Of a stretch of 64,000 nt of DNA, positions 54,898 to 63,507 are shown one piece after another. A program made the position numbers and the translations under genes. The notes under the pieces were generated by a model. That model saw only the letters and a list, made by a program, of their open reading frames with translations, had not been told where the DNA came from and searched no databases. Source of the DNA: Microbacterium psychrotolerans (GTDB taxonomy: Bacteria; Actinomycetota; Actinomycetes; Actinomycetales; Microbacteriaceae); the NCBI RefSeq assembly GCF_031085295.1, contig NZ_JAVFWO010000005.1, positions 62,001-126,000 on the forward strand, read 5' to 3'. The stretch's first letter is position 1. Each line of letters begins with the position of its first letter.

Positions 54898-56534
54898 GCA
54901 TCTCGCCGGGCGGCCTGGCGCCCCGGGCATGGCGGGGTCGCGTCGGGATCGCCGCATCGGTCGCCCTGCTCGTCGTCCTGCCGCTGGTTCCCGGCGTCCT
55001 CGCGACCGGGTCGGTGCTGGCCCTCATGCGGATCCCGGTGGAGTCCATCGTCATCCTGCTCGTTCTGGCGGTGACGCCGTGGCGTGTGGCGCGCGTGGTG
55101 CTCGCGACGGCGTTCGGGTTGTTCGTCTGCGTGGCGGTGGTGCTCGCGGCCATCGACCTCGGCTACGAGGCGGCGCTCGGCATCCACTTCGTGCCGCTGG
55201 ACTGGCCGCAGCTCGGCGACGCCTACGGTGTCGTCGCGGCGGCGATCGGCGGCGGGCCGGCAGCCGCACTCGTCGCTACGGCCACGGCCCTGATCGCGGC
55301 CGCGACAGCGGCGCTGGCGTGGGCCGCGCTGCGCGTGGACGCCGTGCTCCGGCGTCACGCCGCGCGTGGGCGCACAGCGATCGCGGCGGTTACTGCGGTC
55401 TGGGTGGCCATCGCCGCGCTGGCACCGCCGCTGGGCCTCGCCGACCCGCCTGCGGCTGCGGCGTCCGGCGGCGCCATCGGCTCGGCCGTCTCGCGCACCG
55501 TCACCGCGCTCGAGACGAGGGCGGCCGTCGCGCGGGCGATCGCCGGAGATCCCTTTGCCGACGTGGACGAGCACGAGCTGCTGGCGACGCTGCGCGGCAA
55601 GAACGTCGTCTTCGCCTTCATCGAGAGCTACGGCCGGGTCGCGCTGGAGGACGACGAGATCTCGGACGGCGTCGGCGAGGTGCTCCGCCGCGGTGAGGAG
55701 GCCCTGACGGCCGAGGGGTACTCCGCCGAGAGCGCGTGGCTCACCTCGCCGACCTACGGCGGAGCGAGCTGGCTCGCGCATGCGACCCTGCAGACGGGTG
55801 TGTGGATCGACTCGCAGACGGTCTACAGCGAAGTGGTGCGCAGCGAGCGGCTGACGCTGAGCGCGGCGTTCGCAGCGGCCGGCTGGCGCACGGTCAGCGA
55901 CGTGCCGTCCAACACGCAGGACTGGCCGGTCGGGCGGGACTTCTATCGCTTCGGAACGTTGCTCGACGCGACGAATGTGGGCTACCGCGGCCCGTCCTTC
56001 GGTTATGCGCGGATCCCCGATCAGTACACGTGGAAGCACTTCGCCGATCACCAGCTCCGGGATCAGCAGCGACCGGTGATGGCCGAGATCGACCTCGTGT
56101 CGTCTCACACGCCGTGGGCACCCCTTCCCGAGCTCGTGCCGTGGTCGCAGATCGGCGACGGATCGGTCTACGACGGGCAGCCCGAGCGCAGCCGGTCCGC
56201 GAGCGACGTCTGGGAAGATCCGCAGACCGTCCAGCGCTTCTACGGACGGTCGATCGAGTACGCGCTCGGCGCGATGTTCTCGTTCCTCGAGAACGTCGAC
56301 GATCCGGATCTCGTCGTGGTCGCGCTCGGCGACCATCAGCCCAACGCGATCGTGAGCGGAGCGGATGCCGATCGCGACGTGCCGATCACCATCATCACGA
56401 AGGATCCGGGCGTCTTGGCGTCGGTCGCGGGATGGGGCTGGGAGTCGGGCCTGCGGCCGGGCGCGGGAGCGCCGGTGTGGCGGATGGACGAGTTCCGCGA
56501 CCGATTCTTCACCGCGTTCGGGACTCCGCCTTGA
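54894..56534 (+). CDS. Membrane-anchored sulfatase/alkaline-phosphatase-superfamily protein
   Basis: The protein has 546 residues from GTG 54894 in the previous stop codon. Five or six helices (to about residue 190) precede a large external domain. NVVFAFIESYGRVAL, the AWLTSPTYGGASWLAHATLQTG segment and VVALGDHQPNA match LtaS-like phosphoglycerol or phosphoethanolamine transferases. It would add or remove a phospho-group at the outer face. Confidence 0.83.
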   Translation: MSISPGGLAPRAWRGRVGIAASVALLVVLPLVPGVLATGSVLALMRIPVESIVILLVLAVTPWRVARVVLATAFGLFVCVAVVLAAIDLGYEAALGIHFVPLDWPQLGDAYGVVAAAIGGGPAAALVATATALIAAATAALAWAALRVDAVLRRHAARGRTAIAAVTAVWVAIAALAPPLGLADPPAAAASGGAIGSAVSRTVTALETRAAVARAIAGDPFADVDEHELLATLRGKNVVFAFIESYGRVALEDDEISDGVGEVLRRGEEALTAEGYSAESAWLTSPTYGGASWLAHATLQTGVWIDSQTVYSEVVRSERLTLSAAFAAAGWRTVSDVPSNTQDWPVGRDFYRFGTLLDATNVGYRGPSFGYARIPDQYTWKHFADHQLRDQQRPVMAEIDLVSSHTPWAPLPELVPWSQIGDGSVYDGQPERSRSASDVWEDPQTVQRFYGRSIEYALGAMFSFLENVDDPDLVVVALGDHQPNAIVSGADADRDVPITIITKDPGVLASVAGWGWESGLRPGAGAPVWRMDEFRDRFFTAFGTPP

Positions 56535-56557
56535 GCCGGGGCTGGGAGGATGACGGG

Positions 56558-57052
56558 ATGACGTTCATCGTTCGCGTTCCTGATCTCGCCGAGGCGGCGG
56601 AGATCGCCGATCTCCACGTGGTGACGTGGCGCGAGACCTACACGCACCTCCTGCCCGAGGGGTTCTTCGACGAAGAGTACGTGCAGGGACGCCATCTCTT
56701 GTGGCGTCGGCTGCTGGAGAATCCGCGCGAGGAGTGGCGGATCCGCGTCGCCGAACGGGACGGGCGGATCGTCGGCCTCGCGACATCCGGTCCCAGCACG
56801 GCGCCAGAGGGACAGGACGCGCCGCGGGAACGCCAGCTCTACATGCTCTACGTACTCGCCTCGGAGTACGGCGCGGGAGTCGGGCAGGCGCTGCTCGACG
56901 AGGTCGTCGGGGACGAGCCGGCAGTGCTGTGGGTGGCGAAGGAGAACCCCCGGGCGATCGCGTTCTACCGTCGCAACGGGTTCGCGTTCGACGGCGTCGA
57001 GGAGGCCTATCCCGACGTTCCTGCTCTCGTCGACGCGCGCATGGTTCGCTGA
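56558..57052 (+). CDS. GNAT-family N-acetyltransferase
   Basis: The protein has 164 residues. The acetyl-CoA loop reads LYVLASEYGAGVGQALL, and AIAFYRRNGFAFDG is the closing motif. GGGAGGA precedes ATG 56558. It lies 23 bases after the sulfatase-type gene; its role is unknown. Confidence 0.87.
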   Translation: MTFIVRVPDLAEAAEIADLHVVTWRETYTHLLPEGFFDEEYVQGRHLLWRRLLENPREEWRIRVAERDGRIVGLATSGPSTAPEGQDAPRERQLYMLYVLASEYGAGVGQALLDEVVGDEPAVLWVAKENPRAIAFYRRNGFAFDGVEEAYPDVPALVDARMVR

Positions 57053-57080
57053 CGGCTGACGCCGCCGACGGGCGGGTTCG

Positions 57081-58463
57081 TCAGCCGGCGAAGTCGGAGT
57101 CGTCGGTCCACGCCGCGATGTCCACGCCGTGGTTGTCGGGAGATGTGAGCGTCCACCACTCGGGAGCATGGGAGTCGTCGGCCAGGCGGCCTCCGGCGGC
57201 GAGGGCCGCGGCGACGCGGGCGTCCACCTGGTCGCGGGGCACCGAGATGTCGATATGCGTGCGGCCACGACCGGACTTCGCCGGCTCGAGCGGGTGGAAC
57301 CAGACGTGCGGGTTCCGGCGCAGCGGGTCGACGGCGTCCTCGGCGCCGAGCGGGGCGTACCCGAGCGCGGCGCTCCAGAACGGCCGCACGTGGGCATCGG
57401 GGCCCTGCGCGACGGCGATGCCGACGACGGTGAGCGCGGACGGGTCGGGCTCGAGGCCGAGTTCGCGGGCGGCGCGCGAGACCGCGGCCGCGAGTTCGGC
57501 ATCCGCTCGGCTCAACGCGCCGTCGCGGCGACTGAACGTCTTGACGAACACCCCTTCGGGACGCAGATCGACGTCGGGGTGGTGGTCGAGCGCCTCGGCG
57601 ATCGGGACGATCTCGGCGACCAGGCGGGCGCCCTGAGAGAACGAGTCGGCCCGGAAGAACGCGTGCGCGCCCCAGTACAGGACCCGCCAGTCCTCCACCC
57701 CTTCAGAGTCGTGGAAGGCACGCGGGCTGATCGTCTCGAGCTCGGGCTCGATGGTGCCGTCGCCGAGCGGCGGCTGCGCGAGGATGATGCGTGCGAGCTG
57801 CTGCGGTCGCGTCAGCTGTGGCCAGTGGCCCGTCGGCAGATCGATGAACGTGACATCCTCGAGGGTCGCGAACTCCTGTACCGGCGGCGCTCCGGCGTCG
57901 ATCCAGGAGCGCAGGTCGGCGACGGTGTACTCGGTGGCGACCGCCGTCACGGGGATGCCGCGGCGGCGATCGTCGTGGAGATGCTGGATGCCGGTGACCA
58001 CGAGCGCGGGCGAGGGAACCGCGTAGGCGCGGAACGCCGTCATGCCCCCTTCGCCCAGGTCGCGGAGGTCGGCCTCGTCGAAGTCGCTCCAGTCGGGAAG
58101 CGGAAGGTCGGCCCCCACCGGCTCGTACCCCGAGAGGAGCGGCGCGCCGTCGGGCGTCGGGAACCCGCCGATGAGGATCAGGCGGGCCACGCGGCCCGGG
58201 CGTGCGTCGGCGGCCGCGTAGACGATGCCGGCACCGGCCGAATGCCCGACCAGCACCACCTTCTCGCCGGGTGCGGCGTCTATCGCCGCCACGACGGCCG
58301 CGACATGGTCGTCCAAGGTGATCGCCGAGCGGTCGGCGTCCGCCGATTCCATGCCCGGCAGAGTGAGGGCGACCGGACGGTGACCGGCGCGCTCGAGGGC
58401 GGGCGCGACTTCGTACCACGCCCAACCGCCCATCCACAGGCCCGCGACCAGGATGATGTCCAC
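57081..58463 (-). CDS. Fusion: alpha/beta hydrolase + pterin-4a-carbinolamine-dehydratase-like + glyoxalase/VOC
   Basis: The protein has 460 residues from GTG 58463, which has GGAG upstream. An alpha/beta hydrolase (1-240) carries GHSAG, with nucleophile Ser75, and TGHWPQL. A pterin-dehydratase-like domain (about 245-340) has the HHPD core at 294-297, but the usual second active-site His, in the T-H dipeptide, reads T-F here. A VOC/glyoxalase-like domain (341-454) ends the chain. The dehydratase-VOC pairing occurs in actinobacteria; the extra hydrolase is unusual. Link to the neighbouring pterin-type operon is inferred. Confidence 0.8.
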   Translation of the reverse strand: MDIILVAGLWMGGWAWYEVAPALERAGHRPVALTLPGMESADADRSAITLDDHVAAVVAAIDAAPGEKVVLVGHSAGAGIVYAAADARPGRVARLILIGGFPTPDGAPLLSGYEPVGADLPLPDWSDFDEADLRDLGEGGMTAFRAYAVPSPALVVTGIQHLHDDRRRGIPVTAVATEYTVADLRSWIDAGAPPVQEFATLEDVTFIDLPTGHWPQLTRPQQLARIILAQPPLGDGTIEPELETISPRAFHDSEGVEDWRVLYWGAHAFFRADSFSQGARLVAEIVPIAEALDHHPDVDLRPEGVFVKTFSRRDGALSRADAELAAAVSRAARELGLEPDPSALTVVGIAVAQGPDAHVRPFWSAALGYAPLGAEDAVDPLRRNPHVWFHPLEPAKSGRGRTHIDISVPRDQVDARVAAALAAGGRLADDSHAPEWWTLTSPDNHGVDIAAWTDDSDFAG

Positions 58464-58550
58464 TTCGGCTCCTTCGTGATGACAGGTGCAGCCAGTGTGG
58501 CCCGATCCTCCGACATCCGCGATGGGGGAATACGTCGTCATGGGGCGCGA

Positions 58551-58579
58551 TTGACTCTCATACCCCCAGGGGGTATGAA
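58551..58579 (+). promoter_or_regulatory. Promoter of the copper ATPase with CsoR-like operator in its spacer
   Basis: A TTGACT -35 box (58551-58556) and TATGAA -10 box (58574-58579) are 17 bp apart. A perfect palindrome CATACCCCCAGGGGGTATG occupies 58559-58577. It matches copper-sensing CsoR sites, which contain TACCC-N-GGGTA arms, so the repressor would sit on the polymerase contact region. Confidence 0.75.
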
Positions 58580-58606
58580 GGAACTCGTACCGATGAGGAG
58601 AATGCC

Positions 58607-60832
58607 GTGACCGATCCGAATCGCGACCGCGACCTGGGCGCCGTCGCGCACGCCGACCAACCGCACGCGGCGCACCATGGTGCAGGCCACCCCGGACAGG
58701 ACCACGCCGCGATGGGTCACGCCGCGCACGACCACGGCGCGACGAGCACGGCCGCCCACGACCACGCGGCGATGGATCATGCCGCGCACGACCCCGCCGC
58801 GTTGGGGCACGGCGCGCACGGCGGCCACGCGGGCCACGGCGCGGACCACGTCGCGCGCTTCCGCCGGCTCTTCTGGATCAACCTCGCGCTCGCCGTCCCG
58901 GTGGTGGCGTTCTCGGGCATGTTCGCGATGGTGCTCGGCTACACGCTGCCCGACGCTCCGCTCGTGCGCTGGATCTCGCCCGTGCTCGGCACCGTCATGT
59001 ACTTCTGGGGCGGCTGGCCGTTCCTCACCGGCGCCGTGTCGGAGCTGCGTGCCCGCCGTCCCGGCATGATGCTCCTCATCGGCCTCGCCATCACCGTCGC
59101 CTTCTTCGCCTCGTGGGGCGCGAGCCTGGGCCTGCTCCACCACGAGCTCGAGTTCTGGTGGGAGCTCGCGCTCCTCATCGTGATCATGCTGCTCGGCCAC
59201 TGGATCGAGATGCGCTCGCTCGCACAGACGACGTCGGCGCTCGACTCCCTCGCCGCGCTCCTTCCCGACGAGGCCGAGCGCGTCGAGGGCGACCGCATCG
59301 TGACGGTGGCCCCTGCCGAGCTGCGCGTCGGCGATGTCGTCGTCGTCCGCCCGGGCGGCAGCGTGCCGGCCGACGGACGCATCGTCGACGGCCGGGCCGA
59401 CATGGACGAGTCCATGGTGACCGGCGAATCCCGGGCCGTGTCGCGCACCACGGGCGACCACGTCACCGCCGGCACCGTCGCGACCGACTCCGGACTCCGG
59501 GTCGAGGTCACGGCGACCGGCGACGACACCACGCTCGCCGGCATCCAGCGCCTCGTCGCCGAAGCGCAGAACTCGACGTCGCGGGCGCAGCGCCTCGCCG
59601 ACCGTGCGGCGGGCTGGCTGTTCTGGTTCGCCCTCGGCGCCGCCGCCGTCACGGCCGTGGTGTGGAGCGTGCTGGGGATGCCGGATGAAGCGGTCGTGCG
59701 CACGATCACGGTCCTCGTGATCGCCTGCCCCCACGCACTGGGTCTTGCGATCCCGCTCGTGGTCTCGATCGCGACCGAGCGCGCAGCCCGCGGCGGCGTG
59801 CTCGTCAAGGACCGGCTCGCGCTCGAGAGCATGCGCACGATCGGCGCGGTGCTCTTCGACAAGACCGGCACCCTCACCAAGGGCGAGCCGACCGTCGTGG
59901 ATGTCGCGGCCGTCACCGTCAGCGCAGGCCGCATCGACGCCGACGCCGTGCTGGCGCTGGCCGCGTCCGCCGAGGCCGACAGCGAGCACCCGCTCGCGAA
60001 GGCGATCGTCCGCGCCGCACAGGCGCGTGGGCTGACACTCGCCGCAGCCACGGGGTTCCAGTCGTCGCCGGCAGTGGGCGTGACTGCGACGGTGGACGGC
60101 CAGGTCGTCCGCGTGGGAGGGCCGCGCCTGCTCGAAGAGGTCGGCGTGAGCCCGATCGGTGCCGCTGCGGAGTGGCGCGAGCAGGGCTCGATCGTCCTCC
60201 ATGTGGTGCGCGACGGGGAGGTGGTCGGCGGGCTCGCGCTCGCCGACGAGATCCGGCCGGAGTCGCGTGAGGCCGTCGACGCGCTGCAGAGGCTCGGCGT
60301 CGAGGTCGTGATGATCACCGGAGATGCCGAGCCCGTCGCCCGCTCGGTCGCCGAAGCCCTCGGCATCCGCCGCGTGTTCGCCGGCGTCCGCCCCGAAGAC
60401 AAAGAGCGCAAGGTCGCCGAGCTGCAGCACGAGGGGCTGAAGGTCGCGATGGTCGGCGACGGCGTCAACGACGCCCCCGCGCTGGCCCGGGCCGACGTCG
60501 GCATCGCGATCGGCGCCGGCGCCGACGTCGCGATCGCGTCGGCAGGGGTCATCCTCGCGTCGAGCGACCCGCGCTCCGTGCTGTCGGTCATCGAGCTGTC
60601 ACGCGCGAGCTACCGCAAGATGACGCAGAACCTGTGGTGGGCGGCCGGGTACAACCTCATCTCGGTCCCGCTCGCGGCGGGTGTCCTGGCGCCCATCGGT
60701 TTCGTGCTGCCGATGTCGGTGGGCGCGATCCTGATGTCGCTGTCGACCGTCGTCGTGGCCCTGAACGCCCAGCTCCTGCGCCGGCTCGACCTCAGCCCCG
60801 AGCGCAGCGCGCGCGCCGTGCTCGAGCGTTGA
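58607..60832 (+). CDS. CopB-type copper-exporting P1B ATPase
   Basis: The protein has 741 residues from GTG 58607 (GAGGAG at 58595-58600). A histidine-rich N-terminus of 80 residues with repeats such as HDHAAMDHAAHD replaces the HMA domain. The channel motif is CPH (374-376), typical of CopB, and DKTGT (Asp418) is the phosphorylation site; MVGDGVNDAPAL follows. It expels copper, or silver, from the cytoplasm. CsoR is not in the window. Confidence 0.92.
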   Translation: MTDPNRDRDLGAVAHADQPHAAHHGAGHPGQDHAAMGHAAHDHGATSTAAHDHAAMDHAAHDPAALGHGAHGGHAGHGADHVARFRRLFWINLALAVPVVAFSGMFAMVLGYTLPDAPLVRWISPVLGTVMYFWGGWPFLTGAVSELRARRPGMMLLIGLAITVAFFASWGASLGLLHHELEFWWELALLIVIMLLGHWIEMRSLAQTTSALDSLAALLPDEAERVEGDRIVTVAPAELRVGDVVVVRPGGSVPADGRIVDGRADMDESMVTGESRAVSRTTGDHVTAGTVATDSGLRVEVTATGDDTTLAGIQRLVAEAQNSTSRAQRLADRAAGWLFWFALGAAAVTAVVWSVLGMPDEAVVRTITVLVIACPHALGLAIPLVVSIATERAARGGVLVKDRLALESMRTIGAVLFDKTGTLTKGEPTVVDVAAVTVSAGRIDADAVLALAASAEADSEHPLAKAIVRAAQARGLTLAAATGFQSSPAVGVTATVDGQVVRVGGPRLLEEVGVSPIGAAAEWREQGSIVLHVVRDGEVVGGLALADEIRPESREAVDALQRLGVEVVMITGDAEPVARSVAEALGIRRVFAGVRPEDKERKVAELQHEGLKVAMVGDGVNDAPALARADVGIAIGAGADVAIASAGVILASSDPRSVLSVIELSRASYRKMTQNLWWAAGYNLISVPLAAGVLAPIGFVLPMSVGAILMSLSTVVVALNAQLLRRLDLSPERSARAVLER

Positions 60833-60853
60833 TCTGCGCGATTCCCGCCACGT

Positions 60854-60883
60854 CTCCCCGCAGCGCCGGTGCGCTGCGGGGAG
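60854..60883 (+). terminator. Terminator after the copper ATPase
   Basis: A perfect 13-bp stem (CTCCCCGCAGCGC with its complement) and 4-base loop, 22 bases after the stop codon. Confidence 0.7.
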
Positions 60884-60974
60884 GTCGTGACCGGCGGTAT
60901 GCGCAGGGGGCGGCCGCGTCGGCCGCGGCATCCGTCGTCCTGACGCCCTCGCACGGCGGCGATAGGGTTTGACA

Positions 60975-61811
60975 ATGACGACGACTCCCCCCGGCTGGTA
61001 CGACGACGGTCACGGCGCGCTGCGCTGGTGGGACGGGCAGCAGTGGACGGAGCACGTCGCCCAGCCCGACGCGGAGTCGTCGCCCGCCCCGACCGAGGCC
61101 GAGATCGTCGCCGGCCAGCTCGGGTTCGAGCACGAGACGGCACCGGCACCGAGCGCTCCCGTCGCACAGCCCGGCCTGACCGGGCAGCCGGCAGTCGCGG
61201 CGCAGCCCGGTCATGCCGCCGCACCCCAGTACGCGCCCGGCGATCCGGGCTACCCGCAGGGTGTGTACGAAGGCGCCCCCGCGGGCGGCGCCTTCACCGC
61301 CGCCACCGAGCCGCGCAAGAGCTCGAAGCTGTGGATCGTGTGGGTGGTGATCGGTGTCGTGCTGCTCGGCATCGTGATCGCCGCCGCCGTGCTGATCCCG
61401 CTGCTGATGCTGTCGGCGGCGACGGCGGGGAGCACCGGCGCCACCGACGACGAGCGCGCAGCGGTCTCCGCGGTCGAACTCTACGACGACGCCTGGCAGG
61501 ACGGCGACTGCGACGCCTTCACGGCCGCGACGACCGAGAACTTCCGCGCCGCCAACGGATTCACCGACTGCCCGACCTTCGAAGCGGATGCCGAGGGCTT
61601 CGACCAGAACTTCGACGACTACGAGGTGAGGGTCACCGCCGTCGAGACCCAGGCCGACGAGATCGCGGTGACGACCGAAGAGACGTACACCGCGCTCATC
61701 GATGGGAACGGCGACGCGACGGATCCGACTCCCGGTTCGACGGTCTACCACTACACGCTCGTCGAAGCCGACGGCACGTGGCTGATCGACGACCTGTACT
61801 ACGACGAATGA
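60975..61811 (+). CDS. DUF2510-domain membrane protein
   Basis: This 278-residue protein opens with the DUF2510 motif PPGWYDDGHGALRWWDGQQWTEH. A Pro/Ala/Gln-rich linker and one membrane helix (about 118-145) follow, then an extracellular domain with a nuclear-transport-factor-2-like pattern (ALDDYDDAWQDGDCDAF-like, seen as LYDDAWQDGDCDAF). It overlaps the TauE/SafE gene by four bases. Role unknown. Confidence 0.78.
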   Translation: MTTTPPGWYDDGHGALRWWDGQQWTEHVAQPDAESSPAPTEAEIVAGQLGFEHETAPAPSAPVAQPGLTGQPAVAAQPGHAAAPQYAPGDPGYPQGVYEGAPAGGAFTAATEPRKSSKLWIVWVVIGVVLLGIVIAAAVLIPLLMLSAATAGSTGATDDERAAVSAVELYDDAWQDGDCDAFTAATTENFRAANGFTDCPTFEADAEGFDQNFDDYEVRVTAVETQADEIAVTTEETYTALIDGNGDATDPTPGSTVYHYTLVEADGTWLIDDLYYDE

Positions 61812-62635
61812 GCTCCTCCGAGACGCCCCGTCCCGCTCACGACACCCGGTTCTACCTCGCCTGCGTAGGCATCGGCCTGCTCGCGGGGCTGCTGTCGGGT
61901 CTGTTCGGCGTGGGCGGTGGCACGGTGATCGTGCCCTTCCTCGTGCTGCTGCTCCGCTTCGACCAGCGCCTCGCCGCCGGCACGTCCCTCGCCGCCATCG
62001 TGCCGACGGCGGCCGTGGGCGTGATCTCCTATGCGGTGCACGGCTCGGTCGCCTGGATCCCCGCGCTGCTGCTCGCGGCCGGCGCGGTCGTCGGCGCCCA
62101 GATCGGCACGTGGCTGCTGCCGCGGCTCTCGCTGACAGTGCTCCGGTGGGCGTTCGTCGGCTTCCTGGCGGCGGTCATCGTGAGCCTCTTCATCGTGATC
62201 CCCTCCCGGGATGCCGAGCTCGTCCTCACCTGGTTCAGCGGAGCGGCCCTCGTGGTGCTGGGTGTGGTGACCGGCATCCTGTCGGGACTCATCGGCGTGG
62301 GCGGCGGCATCATCGTCGTCCCGGCCCTGATGGTGCTGTTCGGCACGAGCGATCTCGTCGCCAAGGGCACCTCGCTGCTCATGATGATCCCGACCGCCGT
62401 CTCGGGCACCATCGGCAACGTCCGCCGGCGCAACGTCGACCTCGCCGCCGCCGCGGTGGTGGGCATCGCGGCGTGCACCACGACCGCGCTCGGAGCGTGG
62501 GCCGCGACCCTCATCGACCCGTTCGTCGCCAACATGCTGTTCGCCGCGTACCTCGTGGTCATCGCCGTGCAGATGGCGCTGCGGGCCTGGCGCGGACGCC
62601 CCCGCCCGGCCGGCCCGGCGGACGCCGCTCGGTAG
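61808..62635 (+). CDS. TauE/SafE-family sulfite/organic-anion exporter
   Basis: The protein has 275 residues and eight helices in two halves, each carrying the repeat GLLSGLFGVGGGTVIVP / GILSGLIGVGGGIIVVP, the hallmark of the family. It moves sulfite or sulfonates. It starts in the DUF2510 stop codon. Confidence 0.9.
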   Translation: MSSSETPRPAHDTRFYLACVGIGLLAGLLSGLFGVGGGTVIVPFLVLLLRFDQRLAAGTSLAAIVPTAAVGVISYAVHGSVAWIPALLLAAGAVVGAQIGTWLLPRLSLTVLRWAFVGFLAAVIVSLFIVIPSRDAELVLTWFSGAALVVLGVVTGILSGLIGVGGGIIVVPALMVLFGTSDLVAKGTSLLMMIPTAVSGTIGNVRRRNVDLAAAAVVGIAACTTTALGAWAATLIDPFVANMLFAAYLVVIAVQMALRAWRGRPRPAGPADAAR

Positions 62636-62644
62636 GATGGCCTG

Positions 62645-63094
62645 GTGCCAGTGAACCCCGAGCTCGTCGGCCGCGACTTCCCGCCGACGTCCCCCTACCT
62701 CGTGGGTCGAGAGAAGGTGCGCGAGTTCGCGCGTGCCGTCTTCGCCGATGACCCGCAGCACAGCGATCCCGCCGCCGCGCAGGCGCTCGGCTACGCCGAC
62801 GTCGTCGCGCCGCCGACCTTCGCGATCGTCGTCGCCGAGTCCACGCTGAAGCAGCTGCTCGGCGAGCCGGATTCGGGAATCGTGCTGCAGAACGTGCTGC
62901 ACGCCGAGCAGAAGTTCCGCTACTCGCGGCCGATCATCGCCGGCGACGAGTTGACCGCCCGGCTGTCGGTCACCGGCATCCGCGCGATGGGGGCGGCCGC
63001 GATGGTGACGAGCGAGTCCGAGATCACGGATGCCGCGGGTGACCACGTCGTGACTGCGACGTCCATCCTGCTCGTGGGGGAGGGCGACAAGTGA
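62645..63094 (+). CDS. MaoC-like dehydratase, FAS1-type N-terminal subunit (HadA-like)
   Basis: The protein has 149 residues. The hot-dog fold segment GREKVREFARAVFADDPQHSDPAAA and VAPPTFAIVV match the HadA/HadC subunit, which lacks the catalytic dyad. It starts at GTG 62645. It overlaps its partner by four bases; together they should form a 3-hydroxyacyl-ACP dehydratase. Confidence 0.85.
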   Translation: MPVNPELVGRDFPPTSPYLVGREKVREFARAVFADDPQHSDPAAAQALGYADVVAPPTFAIVVAESTLKQLLGEPDSGIVLQNVLHAEQKFRYSRPIIAGDELTARLSVTGIRAMGAAAMVTSESEITDAAGDHVVTATSILLVGEGDK

Positions 63095-63504
63095 GCGCGC
63101 TGACAGCCCTCGCCGTCGGAGACGTCGTCGCCGAGCGGACCGTGCACCTCACCCGGGAGTCGCTCGTGCGGTACGCGGGCGCATCCGGCGACTTCAACCC
63201 GATCCACTACCGCGACGACGTCGCCGCCGCGGTGGGCCTTCCCGGCGTCCTCGCCCACGGCATGCTCACCATGGGCCTCGCGGTCGGCACGATCGAGCCG
63301 TGGATCGGCGATACCGGCCGCATCCTCGAGTACGGCGTGCGGTTCACCAAGCCTGTGGTGGTCGACGCCGAGACCGGCGCCGACGTGACCGTCGTCGCGA
63401 AGGTCGGGGCCGTCGACGACGAATCGGCCCGCATCGACCTCACCGTCTCGTTCAACGATGCGACCGTGCTGGTCAAGGCGCAGGTGCGCGTGCGGATCGT
63501 CTGA
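63091..63504 (+). CDS. MaoC-like dehydratase, catalytic subunit (HadB-like)
   Basis: The protein has 137 residues. The catalytic motif D-x-N-P-I-H is present as GDFNPIHYRDD, and GVLAHGMLTMGL follows. It starts at GTG 63091. It forms a heterodimer with the preceding gene product to dehydrate 3-hydroxyacyl chains. Confidence 0.88.
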   Translation: MSALTALAVGDVVAERTVHLTRESLVRYAGASGDFNPIHYRDDVAAAVGLPGVLAHGMLTMGLAVGTIEPWIGDTGRILEYGVRFTKPVVVDAETGADVTVVAKVGAVDDESARIDLTVSFNDATVLVKAQVRVRIV

Positions 63505-63507
63505 CGC

